The notes below the pieces were generated by a model that did not search any database, was not told the DNA's origin, and saw only the letters and a program-made list of their open reading frames with translations. The translations under genes and the position numbers were made by a program. Positions 57,694 to 64,000 of a stretch of DNA of 64,000 nt are shown here, piece by piece (within the stretch, counting starts at the first letter, position 1; each line of letters begins with the position of its first letter). Source of the stretch: Chloroflexota bacterium (lineage in GTDB: Bacteria; Chloroflexota; Anaerolineae; Anaerolineales; Villigracilaceae); assembly GCA_029782225.1 (NCBI GenBank), contig JAKOVF010000386.1, positions 1-64,000 on the forward strand, in the 5' to 3' direction.

Positions 57694-60600
57694 ATGGCAT
57701 CTTCTTTGCCCCGTAAGAGTTACGCGCGTATCCCGGTAAAACTTGATCTTCCCAACCTAATTGAAGTACAACTTGATTCATTCGAACGACTCAAAAAAGA
57801 GGGACTTGGCGATCTCTTTCATGAGATCTCGCCAATTGAGTCGTACAACAAGGGGATGAAGCTTTATTTCCCAAGTCGCAGCCCCGAATCTCAACAATGG
57901 GGACTGAAATATTGGTTTGGTGATCCGAAGCATTCCATTGACGAATGTGTTGAACGTGATCTGACCTACGCCAGCCCAATGTACGTTTCAGTTTTGCTGG
58001 CAGGCCCTGATGTACCCGAACCGATCAAACAGGATATCTTTCTTGGTGATTTTCCTGAGATGACCGACAAAGGCACTTTCATTGTCAATGGCACAGAGCG
58101 TGTTGTGGTTTCCCAATTGATCAGATCACCTGGTGTTTACTTTGAAGCGCCAGCGGACCGGGCTACAGGTCGTCCGCTCGCCATGGCGAAGTTAATCCCT
58201 GATCGTGGCGCATGGATGGAGTTCGAGACACGAAAATCCGATTACATTATCTTGAAGTTCAATCGCAAGCGCACGGTTCCGATCACCGTTTTCCTTCGGG
58301 CGCTCGCGGCCGTGAATGATGGCATCAAAGATTCTCCAATTAAGTATGGATCGGATGAAGAGATCCTGTCCATTTTCCAGGATGTGGATAACAATCCTGA
58401 GCGTATGTTTATTGCGTCCACGCTCAAGCAGGAACCGGACTGGAATATTACAGACAAGCAGACCATTGCTGAAGCGGCGCTCATTGAATTCTTCAAGAAG
58501 ATGCGCCCGGGCGATCCGGCTACGCTCGAAAATGCCCGTCAGTTCCTCGAAGAGCAGTTGTTTGACCAGCGACATTATGACCTCGAGCGTGTAGGCCGTT
58601 ATAAGCTCAATCAGAAACTCGACCAAAATACCCCGATTCCACATCGCACCGTGACAAAGAGTGACGTGATTCGACTCGTCCGCCGCATGATTCAGATTAA
58701 CAACGGTGTGGAACACGCGGATGATATTGATCACCTCGGCAATCGCCGCGTCAAGACGGTAGGTGAGTTGATCCAGAACAAGTTGCGCATCGGCCTGCGG
58801 CGCATGGAGCGCGTGATCAAGGAGCGCATGTCGATCCGTGATCAGGAGCAACTTTCCCCGGTGACACTGGTTAATATCCGCCCGGTGGTTGCCGCCCTGC
58901 GAGAGTTCTTCGGCTCATCCCAACTCTCGCAGTTCATGGATCAGACCAATCCCCTGGCGGAGTTGAGACACAAACGTACCCTTTCCGCCCTGGGCCCTGG
59001 TGGTCTGCGACGTGAGCGCGCGGGCTTCGATGTCCGTGATGTGCACCACTCGCACTATGGACGCATCTGCCCGATTGAAACACCTGAAGGGCCGAACATT
59101 GGTTTGATCGGTCGTCTCGCGTCATTCGCACGAGTCAATGAATACGGGTTTATCGAAACACCGTACCGCAAGGTCTTCAAGTCCATGCCCGCGGACGATG
59201 AGCGCCTCTCTGGCCGCACATTGCGTGAAGATGTGTACGACCCTAAGTCTGAAGAGTTGCTCTTCAAATCAGGCACCGAGTTGGATGCCAAGGCATTGAA
59301 GAGACTAGCAAAGATTGGTAATGAAGTACCGATTGTTCCTTTTGTATCTGAGCAGATCGATTATCTCTCAGCAGATGCAGAAGATAAGTACACGATTGCG
59401 CAGGCAAATGCGGCTCTGACCGAAAATCACGAGTTTGTGCGTGATCGTATCTCCTGCCGCTACCACTCTGGCTTCATCTTCTCCACGCCTGAAGTGATCG
59501 ACTATATGGATGTGGCCCCGCATCAGGTTGTGGGCATCAGCGCCGCCTTGATCCCCTTCCTCGAGCACGACGATGCCAACCGGGCGTTAATGGGTTCGAA
59601 CATGCAGGCGCAGGCCGTTCCTCTCGTTCGACCTGAAATTCCTCTTGTTTCGACGGGCATGGAACGCCATGCCGCCCTGGATTCGGGGCAGGTGGTCGTA
59701 GCTGAAACAGATGGGGAAGTTGTCTCGGTAACGGGATCAACCATCACAGTCAAAGAGAAGCGGAGCGGAAACCGCGTCTATCAACTGCGCAAATATCAGC
59801 GATCCAACCAAAGCACGTGCATTGACCAGCGTCCATCTGTGGTCAAGGGACAGTTGATCAAGGCCGGCGATATCATCGCTGACTCCTCGTCCACTGAAAG
59901 CGGACAACTGGCGCTCGGCCAGAATGTGGTTGTTGCGTTCCTCTCGTGGGAAGGCGGCAACTTCGAAGACGCAATCCTGATCTCTGAGCGCCTTGTTCAG
60001 GAGGATCGCTTCACATCTGTACATATCGAAAAGTATGAAGTTGAGGCCCGCGATACAAAGCTTGGGCCAGAAGAGATCACGCGCGACATTCCGAACGTCG
60101 GTGAAGATGCGATCAAGGATTTGGACGAGAACGGTATCATCCGCATCGGCGCCGAAGTGGGCCCCAATGACATTCTGGTAGGCAAGATCACGCCCAAAGG
60201 CGAAAAGGAACTCACTCCTGAGGAGCGTCTCTTGCGCGCCATTTTTGGCGAGAAATCCCGTGATGTGAAGGACACTTCTTTGCGCATGCCGCATGGCGAG
60301 CGTGGAAAAGTTGTAGATGTAAAAGTCTTCACCCGCGAAGATAATTCCGATCTTTCGGCAGGCGTTGATATGATGGTTCGTGTCTCAGTTGCCCAGCGGC
60401 GCAAGATCACTGCGGGCGATAAGATGGCAGGCCGCCACGGAAATAAGGGTGTCGTTTCCAAGGTTGTACCTGTGGAAGACATGCCCTTCCTTGAAGATGG
60501 CACACCCGTGGATCTCATCCTTAACCCGCTGGGCGTTCCTGGCCGTATGAACATTGGTCAGGTGCTTGAAGTGCATCTTGGCTGGGCCGCGAAACGACTT

Positions 60601-61596
60601 GGCTTCCGCGCTCTCACGCCTGTATTTGACGGCGCAACCGAAGAGCAGATCGAAGCCGAACTGGCGCGCGCCTGGATCGTCGATCGAGCATGGGATGATG
60701 CGGCGACAAAGGCCTGGGAATGGCTGAAGGAACAAGAGTACGATCCGAACAGCATCCAGGATGACGATGAAGTCCGCCGCCTGTATCTTGAATCGTGGCT
60801 TGGTAAACGGAAGTATGATGTTTACAACCTCAATGATTTGGATTATGCGCGTCACGCGACGGCTCGGGAATGGTTGCGCGAAAAGGGCTATACCACCCCT
60901 GACGATATCCTGCGCAAGAACAGTGAAGATGCAATTCATAGTTCCGAGCTGGATGAACTGACTGTTACATCGTGTCTGCGTTTGTGGATGGAAGCCAATG
61001 GCATCACCCGCAGAGTTGCAGAAGATAAAGTCTATGAGACTGCGCAGGAGCTTTCGAAGGAGAAAGGCGTCCCGCTGCCAATCCTGGGCAAGCAAATGCT
61101 GCGTGACGGCAAAACTGGCCTACCTTATGATCAGGCTGTGACCGTTGGTGTCATGACCATCCTCAAGTTGCACCACCTGGTCGAAGACAAGGTTCATGCA
61201 CGCTCCACGGGCCCATACAGTCTCGTGACCCAGCAGCCTCTTGGCGGTAAAGCCCAGTTCGGCGGCCAGCGCTTTGGTGAAATGGAAGTGTGGGCGCTCG
61301 AAGCTTATGGCGCGGCCTACACCCTTCAAGAAATGCTCACCGTCAAGTCGGATGATGTCCAGGGTCGTGTCAACACCTATGAAGCCATCGTCAAGGGCGA
61401 ACCGATTGAAGAGCCGAGCATCCCTGCGTCATTCAGAGTGCTAGTAAAAGAGTTGCAGTCCCTCGGCCTCGCAGTGGAAGCGATCAACGAAGGCGGCGAC
61501 GTAGTCCGCTTTGGCAAGGACGAAGAGAAGACACATCCGCCCAAACATGACACCGGTTTACTGAGTCTTGGCGAAAACAGATCAAGGAAAAAGTAA
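57694..61596 (+). CDS. rpoB: RNA polymerase beta subunit
   Basis: 1300 residues from the ATG at 57694, with AGGAGAG upstream. Classical segments are [22 protein letters not shown], the rifampicin region [48 protein letters not shown], the active-site [14 protein letters not shown] and [41 protein letters not shown] near the C-terminus. Between residues about 990 and 1130 ([15 protein letters not shown] to [11 protein letters not shown]) there is an insertion of roughly 130 residues where most bacteria have about 20. Rifampicin-binding residues in the quoted segment look normal. rpoC does not follow; instead rpsL does after 185 bases. Confidence 0.96.
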   Translation: MASSLPRKSYARIPVKLDLPNLIEVQLDSFERLKKEGLGDLFHEISPIESYNKGMKLYFPSRSPESQQWGLKYWFGDPKHSIDECVERDLTYASPMYVSVLLAGPDVPEPIKQDIFLGDFPEMTDKGTFIVNGTERVVVSQLIRSPGVYFEAPADRATGRPLAMAKLIPDRGAWMEFETRKSDYIILKFNRKRTVPITVFLRALAAVNDGIKDSPIKYGSDEEILSIFQDVDNNPERMFIASTLKQEPDWNITDKQTIAEAALIEFFKKMRPGDPATLENARQFLEEQLFDQRHYDLERVGRYKLNQKLDQNTPIPHRTVTKSDVIRLVRRMIQINNGVEHADDIDHLGNRRVKTVGELIQNKLRIGLRRMERVIKERMSIRDQEQLSPVTLVNIRPVVAALREFFGSSQLSQFMDQTNPLAELRHKRTLSALGPGGLRRERAGFDVRDVHHSHYGRICPIETPEGPNIGLIGRLASFARVNEYGFIETPYRKVFKSMPADDERLSGRTLREDVYDPKSEELLFKSGTELDAKALKRLAKIGNEVPIVPFVSEQIDYLSADAEDKYTIAQANAALTENHEFVRDRISCRYHSGFIFSTPEVIDYMDVAPHQVVGISAALIPFLEHDDANRALMGSNMQAQAVPLVRPEIPLVSTGMERHAALDSGQVVVAETDGEVVSVTGSTITVKEKRSGNRVYQLRKYQRSNQSTCIDQRPSVVKGQLIKAGDIIADSSSTESGQLALGQNVVVAFLSWEGGNFEDAILISERLVQEDRFTSVHIEKYEVEARDTKLGPEEITRDIPNVGEDAIKDLDENGIIRIGAEVGPNDILVGKITPKGEKELTPEERLLRAIFGEKSRDVKDTSLRMPHGERGKVVDVKVFTREDNSDLSAGVDMMVRVSVAQRRKITAGDKMAGRHGNKGVVSKVVPVEDMPFLEDGTPVDLILNPLGVPGRMNIGQVLEVHLGWAAKRLGFRALTPVFDGATEEQIEAELARAWIVDRAWDDAATKAWEWLKEQEYDPNSIQDDDEVRRLYLESWLGKRKYDVYNLNDLDYARHATAREWLREKGYTTPDDILRKNSEDAIHSSELDELTVTSCLRLWMEANGITRRVAEDKVYETAQELSKEKGVPLPILGKQMLRDGKTGLPYDQAVTVGVMTILKLHHLVEDKVHARSTGPYSLVTQQPLGGKAQFGGQRFGEMEVWALEAYGAAYTLQEMLTVKSDDVQGRVNTYEAIVKGEPIEEPSIPASFRVLVKELQSLGLAVEAINEGGDVVRFGKDEEKTHPPKHDTGLLSLGENRSRKK

Positions 61597-61604
61597 GAAA
61601 TTTC

Positions 61605-61633
61605 TTGACGCAATGGGTACCGCATGATAGAAT
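61605..61633 (+). promoter_or_regulatory. Promoter upstream of the str operon
   Basis: TTGACG (61605-61610), a 17-base spacer and TAGAAT (61628-61633). It lies just after the rpoB stop codon and would start transcription near 61640, giving a 140-base leader to rpsL. Confidence 0.6.
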
Positions 61634-61692
61634 AATCCGCCGTTGCCCAAACGCGCGAGTGGCTCAACCCCCACTCAATTCATGGCAGCTAC

Positions 61693-61733
61693 AAATGAGG
61701 CCATCATTATCGTACTTGATGGTCTCATTTTTT
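61693..61733 (+). terminator. Intrinsic terminator / attenuator in the rpsL leader
   Basis: AAATGAGGCCATCA and TGATGGTCTCATTT pair over 14 positions (one G-U), followed by a T-run. A preceding hairpin GAGTGG/CCACTC (61657-61662, 61671-61676) lies in the same leader. Being between the promoter and rpsL, it could attenuate the ribosomal operon. Confidence 0.7.
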
Positions 61734-61781
61734 GCGAATAAATCGAAGCATTTGTGAAAGATTTTGTAATCGGAGGCTTAC

Positions 61782-62198
61782 GTGCCGACAGTTAATCAAA
61801 TGGTCCGCAAGGGCCGCAAGAATAAAAAGACCAAAAGCAAGGCCCCGGCTCTGCAATATACGCTGAACAGCTACAAGCAGCGCCGCTTCCGCCAGGATAA
61901 GGGCGCGCCACAGAAGCGTGGCGTATGCACCGTTGTCCGCACCATGACGCCCAAGAAGCCAAATTCAGCGTTGCGCAAGATCGCCCGCGTACGCCTGACC
62001 AATGGCATCGAAGTCACGGCATATATCCCTGGCGAGGGTCATCAGTTGCAGGAGCACTCGGTTGTGCTTGTGCGTGGTGGCCGTGTGAAAGACCTGCCTG
62101 GTGTCCGCTATCACATTGTGCGTGGATCTCTCGATACGACCGGCGTGGCCAATCGCAAGCAGGGCCGTTCCAAGTACGGCGCGAAGCGTCCGAAATAA
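61782..62198 (+). CDS. rpsL: Ribosomal protein S12
   Basis: 138 residues, longer than the usual 124 because [18 protein letters not shown] is inserted before PQKRGVC. Standard decoding-centre motifs are kept: [17 protein letters not shown] and [35 protein letters not shown] start after CGGAGGC. It sits in the 30S decoding site. First gene of rpsL-rpsG-fusA. Confidence 0.95.
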   Translation: MPTVNQMVRKGRKNKKTKSKAPALQYTLNSYKQRRFRQDKGAPQKRGVCTVVRTMTPKKPNSALRKIARVRLTNGIEVTAYIPGEGHQLQEHSVVLVRGGRVKDLPGVRYHIVRGSLDTTGVANRKQGRSKYGAKRPK

Positions 62199-62213
62199 AA
62201 TGGAGTAGAAAGA

Positions 62214-62681
62214 ATGCGTAGAGCAAAACCCGAGCAGCGGGAGATCCTTCCCGATATTCGTTTTAATAGCGTCAATTTGCAGACCATGGTTCAGCATGTG
62301 CTCAAGCGCGGCAAGAAAAGTACTGCGTTGAGCCTGATCTATGATGCCATGGAACTCATCAAAGATCGGACCGAGAAGAATCCGATGGATGTCTTCGATG
62401 CCGCATTGAAAAACGTCGGTCCGGCTATGGAAGTCCGCCCGCGACGTGTTGGTGGTGCGACCTATCAGGTTCCGATGGAGGTCTCTCAGGATCGCCGAAC
62501 CACGCTCGCGATCCGCTGGATCCTCTCCGCCGCGCGCGAACGTGCTGGCAAATCCTTCTCGGACAAACTTGCCTCCGAGTTGATCGATGCATTTAACGAA
62601 ACTGGCGCTGCCATTCGCAAGCGCGACGAGACCCACAAGATGGCCGAGGCCAACCGTGCCTTCTCCCATTACCGTATCTAA
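62214..62681 (+). CDS. rpsG: Ribosomal protein S7
   Basis: 155 residues. MRRAKPEQREILPDIRFNSV, LQTMVQHVLKRGKKSTALSLIYDAMELI, VRPRRVGGATYQVPMEVSQDRR and GKSFSDKLASELIDAFNETGAAIRKRDETHKMAEANRAFSHYR identify it. It organises the 30S head and often represses the str operon by binding its mRNA. It starts 15 bases after rpsL. Confidence 0.95.
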   Translation: MRRAKPEQREILPDIRFNSVNLQTMVQHVLKRGKKSTALSLIYDAMELIKDRTEKNPMDVFDAALKNVGPAMEVRPRRVGGATYQVPMEVSQDRRTTLAIRWILSAARERAGKSFSDKLASELIDAFNETGAAIRKRDETHKMAEANRAFSHYRI

Positions 62682-62724
62682 ACCAATACGAGAGATGACT
62701 TCATTTAGAGGATAAGCAGAAAGA

Positions 62725-64000
62725 ATGGCACGCGTTTTCCCGCTGGATAAATACCGAAATATCGGGATCATTGCTCACATTGATGCGGGCAAGACCACGA
62801 CGACCGAGCGTATCATGTTCTACACCGGTAAGACTCATCGCATCGGTTCGGTGGACGATGGTACCACCGTAACCGACTGGATGGTGCAGGAACGTGAACG
62901 AGGCATCACCATTGTTTCGGCAGCGGTCTCAGCAGAATGGAAAGGGTATCAATTTAATCTGATTGATACACCAGGACACATCGACTTCACGGCCGAAGTA
63001 CAGCGCTCTTTGCGCGTACTGGATGGCGGTGTGGTCGTTTTCGACGCGGTGCAGGGTGTGGAACCGCAGTCGGAGACGGTCTGGCGTCAGGCTGATCGCT
63101 ACGGCGTGCCGCGCATTTGTTTTGTTAACAAGATGGATCGCGTTGGCGCTTCCTACGAACGGACAATTGCTTCCATTAAAGATAGACTGGGCGCCAACCC
63201 AATCCCCATGCAGATTCCCATTGGCTTTGAAGCTACATTCCGCGGCGTGGTGGATTTGCTCACCATGACGGCCACATTATGGGAAGATGATCTTGGAAAA
63301 GAGCCAAAAACCATTGATATTCCGGAAGATCTGAGAGAGCAAGCCAAGACCGCGCGCTCCGAAATGGTTGAGAAAATTGCCGAACTCGATGATGAACTGA
63401 CGATGAAATTCCTCGAAGCCGAGGAAATCAGCATCGATGAATTAAAAGCTGCTCTTCGCAGAGGCGTGATTGCCAATAAGGCTTATCCCGTATTTGCGGG
63501 TTCCTCATTAAAGAACAAGGGTGTCCAGGTCTTGCTGGACGCCGTGATTGATTATCTGCCTTCTCCGGCAGACATCCCTGCTGTGAAAGCTACAGACCCC
63601 AGAGATAACAGTGAAGTCGAGCTGCCTGCCGAAGATAACGCTCCTTTGAGTGCGTTGGTCTTCAAGATTGTGACCGATCCCTATGTAGGTCGGCTGGCGT
63701 ATGTCCGTGTTTATTCCGGCGTGATGAGTCAAGGCCAAACCGTTCAAAATACAAGTAAAGGTAAGAAAGAACGTATCGGCCGTCTGATCCGGATGCATGC
63801 CGATCACCGCGAAGATGTGACCGAGGTCCGGGCAGGTGATATTGGTGCTGTGCTTGGCTTCAAGGAAAGCTTCACGGGGGATACGCTTTGCGATAACAAA
63901 TCCATCGTGTTGGAAAACATTGCCTTTCCCGAACCTGTCATTTCCATCGCCATCGAACCAAAGAGTTCGGCCGATCAGGAGAAAATGGGTGAAGCGCTGC
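62725..64000 (+). CDS. fusA: Elongation factor G (3' partial)
   Basis: The gene runs off the right edge after about 425 codons. The start at 62725 gives [20 protein letters not shown] and continues with the canonical G1 [14 protein letters not shown] switch I, DTPGHIDF switch II and NKMD, so this is the main EF-G, in contrast to the diverged copy at 14573. It follows rpsG by 43 bases with no terminator between. tuf is expected next. Confidence 0.95.
   Translation, partial: MARVFPLDKYRNIGIIAHIDAGKTTTTERIMFYTGKTHRIGSVDDGTTVTDWMVQERERGITIVSAAVSAEWKGYQFNLIDTPGHIDFTAEVQRSLRVLDGGVVVFDAVQGVEPQSETVWRQADRYGVPRICFVNKMDRVGASYERTIASIKDRLGANPIPMQIPIGFEATFRGVVDLLTMTATLWEDDLGKEPKTIDIPEDLREQAKTARSEMVEKIAELDDELTMKFLEAEEISIDELKAALRRGVIANKAYPVFAGSSLKNKGVQVLLDAVIDYLPSPADIPAVKATDPRDNSEVELPAEDNAPLSALVFKIVTDPYVGRLAYVRVYSGVMSQGQTVQNTSKGKKERIGRLIRMHADHREDVTEVRAGDIGAVLGFKESFTGDTLCDNKSIVLENIAFPEPVISIAIEPKSSADQEKMGEAL

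Overview
The window looks like a stretch of a Chloroflexota genome, most likely class Anaerolineae. That is an inference from several signs together: a large insertion near the C-terminal end of the RNA polymerase beta subunit, an extended ribosomal protein S12, a CysO/Mec-type sulfur-carrier cluster, many GAF-rich c-di-GMP proteins, intergenic palindromic repeats, and the absence of sporulation or outer-membrane genes. No phage, plasmid, IS element, CRISPR array or rRNA is visible. Both ends cut genes: a surface protein at the left edge and fusA at the right edge.

Layout. 1-3.1 kb: end of a secreted Ig-like repeat protein, an isochorismatase-family hydrolase between two related hairpins, and a small decayed module (69-aa protein plus a nucleotidyltransferase with one nonsense codon) next to a duplicated scrap of the E2 gene. 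3.1-6.5 kb: 2-oxo acid dehydrogenase operon E1alpha-E1beta-E2 (no E3). 6.7-9.1 kb: HEAT-repeat protein, a luciferase-family pseudogene broken by a 23-nt palindrome, and a membrane protein. 9.2-12.3 kb: polar amino acid ABC importer with a CRP-like site. 12.3-17.6 kb: phosphoglycerate-mutase-like enzyme, methyltransferase, a thioredoxin-like gene with an in-frame UGA exactly at the redox cysteine (candidate selenoprotein), an EF-G paralogue and a nuclease-like protein. 17.7-23.2 kb: cysteine/sulfur-carrier cluster (two MoaD/CysO-like carriers, CysM-like synthase, JAMM protease, MoeZ-like activating enzyme, CBS-type synthase) with a structured leader RNA candidate. 23.2-29.1 kb: SRPBCC and DUF1761 proteins, alr, tandem lspA genes, rluD, a four-helix-bundle protein bounded by inverted repeats, and threonine aldolase. 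29.1-33.9 kb: GGDEF and HD-GYP pair. 34-48.6 kb: PNP, membrane proteins, a 7TM sensor, S1-domain protein, ftsK, CDP-alcohol phosphatidyltransferase, lgt, an ABC exporter with a SpoIIM-like fusion, MBL hydrolase, HNH nuclease, epimerase and a lipoprotein. 48.7-50.1 kb: tyrS behind a leader that reads as a classical ribosome-mediated attenuator. 50.1-57.0 kb: a 2314-aa PAS/GAF/HD-GYP sensor. 57.2-64 kb: tRNA-Phe/Gly/Cys, rpoB, rpsL, rpsG and fusA.

The two strongest discoveries are the tyrS leader (a 14-residue peptide with tandem Tyr codons, then mutually exclusive antiterminator and terminator helices) and the UGA-containing thioredoxin-like gene with a SECIS-like hairpin. The sulfur cluster forms a coherent pathway: the MoeZ-like enzyme would charge a carrier C-terminus with sulfur, the CysM-like enzyme would build cysteine on it, and the JAMM protease would release it. 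The c-di-GMP proteins suggest heavy use of that second messenger. lgt and lspA serve lipoproteins such as the solute-binding protein and the 47.9-kb lipoprotein.
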